Assembly: GCA_027919835.1 (NCBI GenBank)
Contig: JANVFP010000020.1
Coordinates: 558,001-622,000, forward strand
Reading direction: 5' to 3'
Origin: Lentinula raphanica
Lineage: Eukaryota > Basidiomycota > Agaricomycetes > Agaricales > Omphalotaceae
DNA: 64,000 nt
The position numbers were made by a program, and so were the translations under genes. Positions 47,583-57,770 of the stretch are shown here, piece after piece (the first letter of the stretch is position 1; each line of letters opens with the position of its first letter). The notes below the pieces were generated by a model that made no database searches, was not told where the DNA came from, and saw nothing but the letters and a program-made list of their open reading frames with translations.

Positions 47583-49619
47583 TTACACGGACAAACGGCC
47601 ATCATGGAAAGTAATCGACGCGGACACAAATGCCCGGAGGTGCGAAGGAACAGAGGGTGGATGAGCATGTAACTCTCCTCTGGGAGGAAAGTTACCCCGC
47701 GATGGAGCATCAGCAACGTTATCCTTGGATGGAATCCAGATTGGCTCGACCCAGACATTGTTGGCATGCATGAGATCAACAATGTGTTTGAGGATCTCAT
47801 TCTGCTGAGGACCACGGGAGACACCTTTGTCAAGGGCGCCCACAACACCTTTGTTGTCCGACCAGATTCGATAACGGGCATCCCTACGACCCGACGACAA
47901 AAGGGTGCGAAGAGCAAGCTCAACAGCCACCATCTCGGCCCAGCCAATGTGTCGTTCAGGGTCATCCAGCCAGCCCTCCTTGAGTTCCCATGCCAACCAA
48001 CGACCATTGAGCACGAGACCGATACCCCAGGTTGTGGACGCATCAACATAGATCACATCATCCGAAAACTCCATAGGAGGAGCGATGTGAAGTCCAACAA
48101 AGTCCTGCCGGAGAAGACTCTGCCACCAGAGGAGATCCTCACGCAGACCCGATGCAATACGATGTTTGACAAAGGAGGAGTGGTCAGATTTGAAGGAGGC
48201 ACGAAACCGGTACAACCGCGACATCCGTGGGCGACCCTGCGGAGCAACCAAACATATGTGGTTAAGGGTACCAATCAGACTTTCCGCGTGAACGAGATCC
48301 TGTGCAGAGGCCGAGACCCAGTCATCAAGCTTGGCGAGATACTTCTCCTTCTTGGCCTCCGGCAGCTCCACTGTACGCTCAGTGAGCTTCCACAAGAAAC
48401 CAAGGTAGAGGAAGAGAAATGCGAAAGGAAAGAACTTGGACAGCGCCCACGGCCAGCCCAACAGCCTAGCCAATGACCAGATGAGTTCTTCATCATAGGA
48501 GTAAATGTAAGAACCGTCCGAACGTTGACCGATTGGGAAGCGAAAAAACGCGAAGTCATCTACCCACTTCAGGAGGGCCTGCACACCTTTGTGCTTGAGA
48601 ATCCAAGCCATAGCGTCGGCAACGTGACCCCAGATACCGGGAGCGGAACGCACGCCGAAATTCAGCATGAAGTCAAGATGAACCTTGCCTTCGAAGGAGA
48701 GAGCAACCAAACGGCGCACAGAGGGGTGTAGAGGAATGTTGCGGAAAGCTGCGTCGACATCAAACATGGCAACCTGCGTGCCAGGAGGAGCAGAGGCAAC
48801 TAGAAGGTAGCACTCGTAGAAGGTCCCCCAATCACAAGGGAAATCATCTGCGTTGATGAGAGAGTTGATGGAAATCTTAGTAGTGTCAATGGAAACAGGA
48901 GGTTCGCCAGGTAGCGCATGGTGAGGACGAGGCAAAAGGAGAGAAGACTTAGGATAGGAATGATCAATGATGATACGGAACTTGTCCACACGTTGCTGCA
49001 CAACTGCCATGGGAGCGGTGCGGTACGGTCCCAACAACTGTTCAGCTTCGGCAGGGTCCATACCAGGAGATATGCGCCCCAGCGCAATCTCCTCAGCAAA
49101 CTTCTTGCGAATCACCTCCGCGTCACGCTCAGACTTGAAATGATTAGGGGGAGAGAAGGTACATGAAATGTCATAACCCTCAGCCCCGATGAAGAAACCC
49201 TCACGGAGACCTTTCGGAATCTCCTGAAACTCCGGAGGAGCATGCGTCTCCACCAGAAGTTTCTCCCACGCATCAGGGAGAAGACGCGTAGTGAATGGAG
49301 GGTGTGTCCTAGTGGTGGTGCTGGGACCCATGAGCCGAGGAGCCACAGCAACCACAGAAGTGGCGGTATTTGCAATGGAGTCGCTGACAGCCAACCCTGC
49401 GGTTGAAAGCATTGCAGACGACATGACCGTCCTTGTCGACCCAGTTCCGGTTATCTGCAGAACGTTTGAGGAGATCAGAGGGTTTGAGAGCGTGGCCACG
49501 GGTAGTGTGCGAGGACTCAGCACAGAGAAAGCATCCATCGTCCACCGCAGAGGGGGTATATGAATGAGAACCCGACGACCGAGGTTTGGAGGGACGTGAC
49601 CCGGAGCCCTGACTGGCAT
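47583..49619 (-). CDS. Ngaro reverse transcriptase-RNase H
   Basis: The 678-aa frame is intact. The reverse transcriptase spans about 165-450: YRTAPMAVVQQRVDKFRIII, palm motif A in AMFDVDAAFRNIPLH (near 285) and catalytic KWVDDFAFFR (near 353). RNase H follows at about 520-650 with VIYVDASTTWGIGLV, the Glu in WAEMVAVELALRTL, and IWSDNKGVVGAL, with a late PSKDNVADAPSR. It copies element RNA to DNA. The N-terminal 100 residues overlap the 3' end of the Gag gene in another frame (49619-49309). Expression may therefore need a frameshift, reinitiation or a spliced message, or translation may start at a later Met such as MDAF. The family name rests on the split repeats and the neighbouring recombinase. 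Confidence 0.9.
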   Translation of the reverse strand: MPVRAPGHVPPNLGRRVLIHIPPLRWTMDAFSVLSPRTLPVATLSNPLISSNVLQITGTGSTRTVMSSAMLSTAGLAVSDSIANTATSVVAVAPRLMGPSTTTRTHPPFTTRLLPDAWEKLLVETHAPPEFQEIPKGLREGFFIGAEGYDISCTFSPPNHFKSERDAEVIRKKFAEEIALGRISPGMDPAEAEQLLGPYRTAPMAVVQQRVDKFRIIIDHSYPKSSLLLPRPHHALPGEPPVSIDTTKISINSLINADDFPCDWGTFYECYLLVASAPPGTQVAMFDVDAAFRNIPLHPSVRRLVALSFEGKVHLDFMLNFGVRSAPGIWGHVADAMAWILKHKGVQALLKWVDDFAFFRFPIGQRSDGSYIYSYDEELIWSLARLLGWPWALSKFFPFAFLFLYLGFLWKLTERTVELPEAKKEKYLAKLDDWVSASAQDLVHAESLIGTLNHICLVAPQGRPRMSRLYRFRASFKSDHSSFVKHRIASGLREDLLWWQSLLRQDFVGLHIAPPMEFSDDVIYVDASTTWGIGLVLNGRWLAWELKEGWLDDPERHIGWAEMVAVELALRTLLSSGRRDARYRIWSDNKGVVGALDKGVSRGPQQNEILKHIVDLMHANNVWVEPIWIPSKDNVADAPSRGNFPPRGELHAHPPSVPSHLRAFVSASITFHDGRLSV

Positions 49620-51575
49620 ATGGCAAGGAAGCCACAGGTGCTATGGAGGGTATGGGAGGCCGAAAGGCTCGTTCCCACAGGATGCGGTAGCGACTGTAGT
49701 CCAGAACAAATGGGGAGCCCCCCTGCCCAGGGTGGAGGTACCATTCATACAGCACATCCTGAGTGTATTCCCTCCATGTGGGGAACTGGTCACGGAAATT
49801 GCGCTGAGAAATGACCATCGCAAAGGTTTTCCGAACCGAGTCTGCCATCCGCAAGGCCTGTCCTGAGCCGGGACCCCGCTCCTTCGCTGGAATGAGGTAG
49901 GCCTCAATAGCCAGAGGCATGGCCTTTGCAATCTCGGTGAAATCCTCTGAGGAAATCTTGTTCAGATCAAAAGCGAACAGATTCTTCGCCATGCGATGCT
50001 CAGAACCATCAGCTCGTCCCTTCGCACGCAGGACCAGAGCAGGGTTGAACCAACCCATTGCAATATGGCCACTCCAGCCATTCCGCAACGCCGCAGCAAC
50101 CTCGGGCAGTACATCAACGGAACCAGAGATGGGGATGCTGTCCTTTTGGTACTTAGGGTCAGGCAGAACTACACCTCGATGGTGGGAACGAGAGCGACGA
50201 TGACTAGACCGTCGACGCGAACGAGAATGGGAGCGTCCACGATAACGAGAACGCCCCCTGCGCCGAGAACGAGAGCGAGGGTGACTTCTGCGAGGAGAGG
50301 CTGAGCGAGAATGGTGGCTGCGACGACCCAGATGATTATGATGGCTGCGGGAACGGGAATGGCGGGAGCGAGAGTGACGAGAATGGGAATGGCAATAACG
50401 ATGAGAGCGAGAGGAAGAACGGCGAGATGGCTGAGAATGCTCGACATCATCAACAATGGCAGGCTGCGAGTGATCCCCAGACGAGGGGTGTGTAGTGTGA
50501 TCCAGGTGAGCAGAGCTCCGGTGGTGACCATGATGCGGAGGAGGGTGAGCATGGTCAGATCTGCTATGCGGCCGCTCCCTAGAGTATCGGTCTCGATGAG
50601 AGCGAGAACGGGACCGAGAGTGGTGTCCATGATGGGAGCGGGAGCGGGAGTAGGAGTGATGTCCACCTCGATGAGAAGACAGAGATCTGGAATGCACGCG
50701 ACGACGATTGGAAGGAGGAGACCCACCCGGAGAACGGGGATCTGAGCGGTCGCGAGCAGAGCTTCGCACAGCCCGGCGACGATGAGGAGATCGGCCACGC
50801 CCTGAGGACTCATGTCGAGGACGAGAGGGGGATGGATCACGAGCAGACGGCTCCTGCGAGGTATGACCATGAGCAGACGGCTCAGGTTTGCGAGGAGCAC
50901 CTGGAGTCAGACGGACTCGGTGAACAACAGCAGCAGCGCATATATGCGCAAGCACGTACCTGAATCGTTACCACCAGCAGGCGAGCTGGAGGCCACGGTC
51001 ACAGGAGGGCAAGGAGACTGCGCACTGTCACCTGTTCCAGACGGGAACGAGAGTGAGCAATGTATACAGGGACCTGGGGCAGACGGCCCACAGGAAAGGG
51101 AGGCAGACGGCCAAAGCAGCATACACGTACCTGGAGAATGAACAGACGGTTCAGTAACGTTCGTACCCGAACGAAGAAGAACATAGAGAGGGTTCGGAGA
51201 TTCGCCACTTGTTGAGGGAGTAGCTGCTGAAGTCTTGTCGAGCAGGGTTGGGGAGATACCCGGAGGCTTGGATGATACATCCTTGTTGGCAGGGTCAGAG
51301 TCTGGGCTGAGATCATCTTGAGGAGAACCACTCGACGAGTTGGATGAGCAAGGTGTAGTGCCAGAAGGTGCAGACGAGGAGGGCGGGTGATTGTCGTCGT
51401 CCCCGTCTGATTCCTCCTCTGCGACGCGTTCCAGAAGCTGTTTTCCGGCAGAAGGCAAGATTGGAGCAGATGGGCTGCGAAGAGCGTCCAAGGCAGCGGC
51501 CTTTCCTCTTCCAAAAGTCGAAGAGGATGATGAACTAGCAGGAGGTGTCGATTGACTACGCGGACCTCTCGGCAT
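49309..51575 (-). CDS. Ngaro Gag-like protein, probably spliced
   Basis: A three-exon model, 51575-51131, 51031-50960 and 50900-49309, gives 702 aa. Both introns begin GTACGTG, end CAG and interrupt a Gly codon in the same phase (G|GT). Unspliced, the first frame continues to 50907 with a poor tail (YALLLLFTESV) and the second opens at 50955, so splicing is likely but unproven. The product starts Ser/Pro-rich and acidic, then has a long Arg-Ser/His-rich tract (SRSRSHRDRYSRERPHSRSD), which could bind RNA. A globular region follows (VLPEVAAALRNGWSGHIAMG, LTHPGQ-like stretch). It ends with Cys/His knuckles (CFLCAESSHTTRGH; CQRLHCKYRHFCGCCGSSAH). That layout fits a nucleocapsid role. The 3' end overlaps the reverse transcriptase frame. 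Confidence 0.75.
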
Positions 51576-51655
51576 GGTGTGTAGCTGAATAAGCGTAAGG
51601 GCGATTCGCGTGAAACTGGATAATAAGATGAGTGCGATGAGAATAAGATGAAAAA

Positions 51656-51816
51656 CGAAAATTTTATGTCAAGCGTGTATCGCTATCTCGAGCTACGCTG
51701 CTCGATGTTTGCTGCGATGATGGATGTAAGAAGTAAGGTGACTCAAATTCACAGCCACCTTCACTTCTTCGAAAACCCATATTCAACTCACGTGAACGTT
51801 TCGATGAATCTTACAC
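51656..51816 (-). repeat. Ngaro split direct repeat A1
   Basis: 161 bp (plus strand CGAAAATTTTATGTCAAGCG to GAATCTTACAC) identical to 45770-45930. It is the 5' end of the element; 80 bases separate it from the Gag ATG. Confidence 0.9.
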
Positions 51817-52224
51817 GTAACAGCCTGTATGAGCCCATAGACCATAGCCTTCGCTCGTACGCTATTGATAATCACTTTCCATCACTTTCCATCTGCTCTT
51901 GAGCATATGGATGCACCTCGTGCAAACCCGCATAGACAGGCATAGACCCGCATGTACTTCTGTTGAATGATAATAACATCCACCGTCGGGGGTCTACGAC
52001 TACACATTTCCCTCAAGAAAGGGAGATTGTGGACTGTCGTCAGGGATGAAAGGTATAAAGACCGAGAACGGTCTGCTCTTATTTCCCACATTGCCGATGT
52101 CGGAACCGTGCATCGGCATGATGGCCATGTCAAGACCCCAATCACCTCCCGGAGGCTCACTATTCAATCGCCGTAGGTTGACGCACGCGAGCAGAAGAGA
52201 ATCGAGAACAACGATGAGTAGATA

Positions 52225-53984
52225 TTATTCAAGCTCTTCATCATCCGAACTAAAGGTAGCGTAAACTACAGCTGACTCCGGAACTCTGTCCTTGTCCCCT
52301 TCAACCTGATGAAATCCTCCCACAAGAATATCGTTGAGTGTGCGACGGCGTTGATCTGGGAGGAGGGCCATATGATTGATGTCATCTTCATATGTATTCA
52401 TACGTGCAACAGTTCGGGCATGAGCGTCAACTGCTGCTGTAATCTCGCCAGCAGCAATGGCTTCAATACCTGCCAAAAGACTCCGGTAGACTGTCCAGAA
52501 GGAGTCGAACCTGATATGAGGACGGCCCAGCTGAGTATAAACTGAATTCGCAGCATGATCAAATGGAACGGGTGTAAGTTGGAAAACCTCATGATCGAAA
52601 GGCGCATATTCACTCCGGAGCTCTTCAATGAGTTCTAGTGGAATGCCAACCTTTGAAAGAAAGACCAAAGGTGAATACAGAGCTCAGTGAAATGTATTAT
52701 GATCTTACTTTGAAATCTAGCACATTGAAATCCTGAGGCCGTGTACGAATTACAAACGGACGATCATGCGGGAGAAACTTATGTTTATGACGTTTGGGTT
52801 TCGAGTTGTTCCGTTGTTGAACCCATTGATCCAGCTCAGTCTGTAACCAAGGGATAGCAATCCAGCAAAAAGTCAAACTAGAGATGATATATTAGTATTG
52901 TAATGACAGAATTTTCGTACTCACAGCTGCAGAGTATTCTCGACATCATACCAACCACGATTTACACCTTCTTGGAAGAGATTCTCGTATCCAGGAGTGA
53001 AATCTCGGCGAAATACTGACCAATTTGCCTCAGATTTGACGTTGGTTTTTTCACGTTTGAATACATGCTGCAGGGTCCCTTCGAGGGAGGGGTCAAGGCG
53101 TTGGCGTGCTACGGTCTCAGCATTGGCAACACCATAGTTCTCTGAGCCAGGATCACTTTGAGTAAGCAGTGGTAACGCTGAAAGCAATAAGATATGAGCT
53201 AATTTTCTGCGGGGTTAAAGACAAGTATTGTTACCTCCCAGACTTTGGACCGCCTCTAAGAAGTATGATGCTACCAGTCGAGGCTGCTTGTTGGTCTACC
53301 ATACCTTAAGCCAATTGTTGTAACCAGTAAAAGGATCAATGCAGTTATGAAGCCATAGTCCGAACTTTGGTCCCCATTTGTCGTGTTGGTCCATACACCA
53401 AATATGGTTGACACCTGCTGCATAGAAGTATCTGCGAACGAACTTTCGCCTTCGACGTGCAGCAACTTGATCAGGCTCATGTTGACGCAAGAACTTTTTG
53501 ATCAACTCTCTGCAGTCAATTAGCACATGCTACGGATGAATCTAGTTATTGTTTACCTTGGAATTCTCACCCTTTGAGTATCGAAAAGGTATTCTCGCAA
53601 GCTCTGAGCACCACGAGCAGGAAACTTTTCCCGAGCTTCCAATACCATTTCTTGTATCGACTCAATTGTGTGAGCTTGCTGGCGGGTACCTTGAAGGCCG
53701 AATTTGCGACGGAGGCGTTTGACTGAAGTCTCTCTGCACGAAGAATTCAGAATAAACTTGACATCTTATTTGTAGGTATTCATATTGAACGTACCCTAAT
53801 CCGTACTTGGTTGTATCATAATAGTCTTTCAAAATTTCTGCAAGCTGTTTGTCTGTGCGCCGGCAGTTAAACCAAAATTCCAATGGTTCTCGTATCTCAT
53901 CATCAGGAGCTGCAAGAGTCAACTTATCTGCGGAATTTCTGATATGCAAAAGAACTCACGAAGTGGTAAATGCTGGTTTGGCAT
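52225..53984 (-). pseudogene. Integrase-core (DDE) protein with one nonsense codon
   Basis: Seven exons (53984-53960, 53927-53795, 53733-53571, 53529-53235, 53177-52925, 52877-52709, 52650-52225) join in frame to 487 codons before the stop. An in-frame TAG at 53298-53296 (codon 185) sits in WLKVW-stop-TNKQPRLV, where relatives have an aromatic residue or His. The N-terminus has helix-turn-helix features (ETSVKRLRRKFGLQGTRQ). The retroviral-type core has the first Asp in HIWCMDQHDKWG, the second in LLTQSDPGSENYG and a Glu about 34-41 residues later. The tail is WSVFRRDFTPGYENL, LGRPHIRFDSFWTVYRSLL and an acidic end. From memory this matches an integrase-core family common in Agaricomycetes, annotated without known partners. 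One substitution separates it from an open frame, so loss is recent or the codon is bypassed. Confidence 0.82.
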
Positions 53985-54484
53985 TGGAACAGTAAACCTG
54001 TGAGGATATGTCGGGTGATAGGGCAGACTGATTGAACATCAAAGAACCTGCGATATTATATTTTTGTAGGTTGGCGAGTCTTGCAAGATGGGCCACTGAG
54101 CTCCATAGTAAACGTCAGATATGATATCATGACTATGCTTTTTTATTATTATGACTGTCATCATATTGCGGACTTTGGGGCGGTGGGTCTACTCTGAACA
54201 TGAAAGAGGCGCATCAAAATAATCAGTAGCATTGCGCACACTGTGCTTGAATTTGGAGACCCTACATTCCGTCGGAGGAATTTTGAACAGTGATGTCATG
54301 TTGTTCAAATCATACCTCTATCATCGCTCTGTCTCAGCATAACTAGGGGCTCAAACTTGCTTTTTGCTAGACCGTGGCATACCTTGATGAACGATCCTGA
54401 AAAATTTAATTGAATTCAACAACATGCATATAAGAGTCGAAGAAACGCATCTGCAAATACCATACCTCCTCATATCTCCTCCTA
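53985..54484. promoter_or_regulatory. Shared intergenic region of the divergent integrase and kinase genes
   Basis: This 500-base gap separates the two start codons. It is AT-rich and has no open frame. CATATAAGAG at about 54425-54434, 50-60 bases before the kinase ATG, is a possible TATA-type element. It probably holds both promoters. Confidence 0.45.
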
Positions 54485-56449
54485 ATGAACCCCAATAATG
54501 TCCAACCATTTGCCCACTTCAGCTCAACCAACGGTAATGCTATGGTCAGATGCGAGCGAAGCCAATGTGGACCACTTGTTCCTGCGAAAGATCTTCATTT
54601 CATTGCAAATATAAATCCTAATCAAGCTGGACGACACCTGTGCCATGACTGCTATGACCGAAAGCTTTCTCAACCATGTGAGCTACGTGATGGCTCACCT
54701 CCTACCAAGCATCCTGTAATACAGTCGAAGAACCCATTTAAGGATGTCGACACTATTGCCCACCGCTTTTTCAAAAGTAGCGGGAAGAAAACACCATCGT
54801 TCAATACCACAGCTGCTCGTAAAGCCACTCCAATCGCACTTTTCATCTCGGAGCAGCACTTCGAAGCAGTGATGGCACATCTGGAGAAAGTAGAAGAACC
54901 ATCACTGTCTGATCCACCTCCTGCCTCGGCAGGAATTCAGGTCAGTATTACTTTGTATGCTCAAGCTTTTTGCTTATAGTACATCCAAGATTTACAGTTC
55001 GGACAAAAAGGGTAAATGAAAGGAGCCTACATCTCCTCGAAAGCCACTTCAAAGCCAAGCAAAGAGGCAAACTACCTCTACGAATCCAAGGTCTCTACAA
55101 GAAGACATGGATATGGCCCCTCCTCTGTTCGCAGCCTCCAATGCAATCAACAATAAAGTGAGTTGTCCTTTCTTGTCCGTATAGACCTTCCACCAATTGT
55201 ATTCCTAGACCAGCATCAACGGACTCGACTCCGAGTCAAGCCTATACCCTGTGCCCAGCCAAAATCTTCACAGCGCCTTGCAAACTCAAACTTCCCTGGC
55301 TCGGCGAGAACTGCTACCAATCTACAGTGAGTTTTTCATGTGGCCATTCACTAATTTGAGACATTGACGGTAGACTTGACAGAACGTCTTCATTTTCCTG
55401 TTGTTCTTTACATGCTTCCCGAAAGCGATCTCGACGATATCATTGCCAATCCAAAAATCTTTCAGGATCTCAATCATCACGAACAACTTCTAGCAACAAT
55501 CTCCTACCCTCTCAGTGCCAAACCTGCTTATGGAGCGTTCAAACGATCCTATCCTGGTGCAACATCGTCCATCCCTTTGTTCTCCTCTCAGCTCAAGGAG
55601 ATTTGTCTGAAGCAAGCCTTTTACAGGCGTCAAGCCGACAAAACTCCTCACGTATACAAAGGTGTATCCCAAGGAACTGCACTATCCACGGAGCTTAACT
55701 GCTTGGGCTGGGCCGCTGCTTTGCTTCGAACCGTCTACAGATTCATCGAGGACACCCAGATCCAACCTTCTTTCAATGTACCCCAGCTTCAGTATGTTGG
55801 GTCAGCACTCGCAGTTTCACAAAATGAGGCACACGACTCATTTCTGGTCGAGGAACTCATTTCGGACTCACCTTTTGTGAAGTATATCAACAACGACTCA
55901 GCAAAGCCAGTGAAGTTAGCAAGTGCAGAACAATCAAAAATTGCAAGATTTCTTGCATTTGCCCAGCATGTACAATGGATCAAGACGCGTGGGTTAGTTT
56001 TTACATCTGACTTTCAAGGTGAGCAACAACCATCCATCAGTTTATACTGTTCAGTTGATATATCCCATCGGTAGGTGGTGGACGTTTGCTCACAGATCCA
56101 CAAATTATCACTCGACCGTAAGCCGTTTGAATCTACTCTGTTAGATGGTTGAGACTGACAGCATTCAAATAACAATGACAGGAGTTTCGAGAGCCTCAAG
56201 CCAATTTTTGGTGCGGGAAACACGAACTACCACGTATTTCTTGATGAGCACACATGTGCTGGCAATGAATTCTGTGAGTTCTGGAAGCTTCCAGCTCCAG
56301 AAGATTATGGTGACGACGGCGAGGATGGCAAGGATGAAGTGGTGCCAGAGGGTGACCTCGGTCAAATGCCACTTCCTCGTGAGCTTACTCCGACAACAGA
56401 TGGTGGGCTTCCTCTGCCACACAATCTTCTGAAAGAACTCAAAGGGTAG
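54485..56449 (+). CDS. Alpha-type protein kinase domain protein
   Basis: Exons 54485-54940, about 55023-55157, 55209-55326, 55374-56018, 56075-56117 and 56182-56449 give about 554 aa. The N-terminus has paired Cys (RCERSQCGP, HLCHDCYDRK), perhaps a small zinc site, then a Ser/Pro-rich linker. The kinase domain fills the last 300 residues: AYGAFKRSYPGATSS (nucleotide-binding region), FLVEELISDSPFVKYINNDS, FLAFAQHVQWIKTRGLVFTS, the metal/catalytic block LLTDPQIITRP and the zinc-type end AGNTNYHVFLDEHTCAGNEF then CEFW. These are family motifs of alpha-kinases (MHCK/EF2-kinase type), which phosphorylate Ser/Thr. Exon 2 is uncertain: with acceptor 54989 an in-frame TGA (55017-55019) would truncate it; acceptors at 55022 or 55025 avoid this but lack a pyrimidine tract. 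Divergent to the integrase gene. Confidence 0.8.
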
Positions 56450-56628
56450 TGGAAAGATGAATATATCAGCTATTATTTTGTAAGTCTACTCCTGCGATTC
56501 AACTCGTAATACACAGTTTGTAGCCATTCAACTGGCACTATTTAGTAATTCAAATTGTAATTGAGACCACTCCTAAATGAGGGTGACCATGACCATGACC
56601 AGGATGGCATAAGCACAAGAAGGATTCG

Positions 56629-57150
56629 TGACTACAAGTATTCATGACTACGGCGAGAATTAGTGACTACGGCGAGGATTAGTGACTGCGCCGAAGATTC
56701 GTGACTATGGCAAGGATTCGTGACTACTGCGAGGATTCGTGGCTACTGCGAAGATTCGTGATGCGGCAGGAGCACGATGATGTGGCACGATGATGTGGCA
56801 CGAGCACGATGATGTGGCACGAGCACGATGATGTGGCACGAGCACGATGATGCGGCACAAGCACGATGATGTGGCATGAGCACGATGATGTGGCACGAGC
56901 ACGATGATGTGGCACGAGCACGACGATCCGGATGCGACGGCGAGGCACAAGCACGATGTGGCACGAGCACAACAATCATGAGGAGGATGCGACGGCGAGG
57001 CACAAGCACGATGAGGAGGATGCGACGGCGAGGCACAAGCACGATGAGGAGGATGCGACGGCGAGGCACAAGCACAATGAGGAGGATGCAACGGCGAGGC
57101 ACAAGCACGATGAGGAGGATGCGACGGCAAGGCACAAGCACAATGATGAG
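56629..57150. repeat. Compound minisatellite: 19-, 19- and 33-bp units
   Basis: Block 1 (56629-56758) has seven units of TGACTACGGCGAGGATTCG type, 19 bp each after a short first unit. Block 2 (56759-56930) changes to GATGATGTGGCACGAGCAC type units, also 19 bp, about nine copies with some partial. Block 3 has a partial unit at 56931 followed by five units of 33 bp (GATGCGACGGCGAGGCACAA then GCACGATGAGGAG) at 56986-57150. Because 33 is a multiple of three, several frames stay open through it and mimic a His/Cys- or Asp-rich protein. Confidence 0.92.
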
Positions 57151-57165
57151 GCATGGGCATGAGGG

Positions 57166-57770
57166 GGATGCGATGGTGAGGCGCGAGCATGGCAAGGACG
57201 TGTGGGTGCAGCAAAGGCTGACAACAAGGGTGTGTAAGCGCAACAACAGAACTGAAAAGATTGAGTGTAAACTTATGGATAATTGACCGGATAGAGCTCA
57301 ACATACTCACCAGTTTTTGTGAATTTTCTACACCTCTTTTCCTTCAAGCCTTCCAGATAGAGCACACCAAGCACATATATGAAGGTGTTAGTATTGTGAG
57401 TGGAGGTTATGTACACAGATAGGGTGGACACCCCGCCCTAGCACACTATACCCATCTTGAGCATTGCAAACAGAACGATGCAGTTACTGAACTAGTCATG
57501 ACCTACGCCCATGCATGAGCGAACGCTGTTAAACAGCAGCCATATATTGAACAAGTTCAGAAAGCAAGACATTCCATTATTGAGCAGCGGAGTGGATATA
57601 TGAGCATCGAGGGCTCAGGGGAAGAAATTGAGGGAAAGAGGATGAAGGAGCGGAATGAAGAAAAAATCCTTGGGAAAAAACATGGACCACCGACCGATGA
57701 ATGCCGTTCACTGCTCTGGTGGCAGGGGTCCATGCTTAGTAAGTGATCCGATCACCTCCAAATGTGAGAA
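57166..57770. other. No supported gene
   Basis: The 3' flank of the minisatellite. It contains a purine-rich stretch (57600-57680) and no convincing coding frame. Its right end adjoins the inverted repeat at 57774. Confidence 0.45.

Larger units (their letters stand above)
45590..51816 (-). mobile_element. Ngaro-type tyrosine-recombinase retrotransposon, complete (6227 bp)
   Basis: Read on the minus strand the order is A1 (51816-51656), Gag-like gene, reverse transcriptase-RNase H, tyrosine recombinase, B1 (46062-45931), A2 (45930-45770), a 48-base spacer and B2 (45721-45590). A1 and A2 are 161 bp, B1 and B2 are 132 bp, and each pair is identical by eye. This split-direct-repeat order (A1-ORFs-B1A2-B2) is the hallmark of Ngaro elements in the DIRS order. 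These integrate with a tyrosine recombinase rather than an integrase and make no target duplication; none is seen here. All three reading frames are open. Confidence 0.93.
45500..52000 (+). repeat. Older repeat R, copy 1, split by the Ngaro element
   Basis: 45500-45589 and 51817-52000 together align with 57825-58172. Shared landmarks are TGCCTTCGGTAGC[T/C]GGAAAATT, GCCATCTGCAT, CGACACT, GCTCTTGAGCATA, AACCCGCAT and AACATCCACCGTCGGGGGTC. The Ngaro element separates CGACACT from GTAACAGCC. The identity and full extent of R are unknown. Confidence 0.7.

Noticed and set aside
47766..48476. 236-codon plus-strand frame
   Set aside because: It is antisense to the Ngaro reverse transcriptase-RNase H gene, which has clear catalytic motifs.
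50169..50900. 243-codon minus frame and 144-codon plus frame with hydrophobic or Arg/Met-rich translations
   Set aside because: Both are alternative frames of the Arg-Ser-rich tract of the Gag-like gene.
45590..51816. Interpretation as an LTR retrotransposon because of the direct repeats
   Set aside because: The repeats are split (A1, B1A2, B2), a tyrosine recombinase replaces the integrase, and there is no target duplication.
56629..57150. CRISPR-like array
   Set aside because: Units are contiguous without unique spacers, and the organism is a fungus.
56705..57310. 201-codon minus-strand frame rich in Cys, His and Pro, with related frames on the plus strand
   Set aside because: It is the translation of the 19- and 33-bp minisatellite units, which stay open because of their length and composition.
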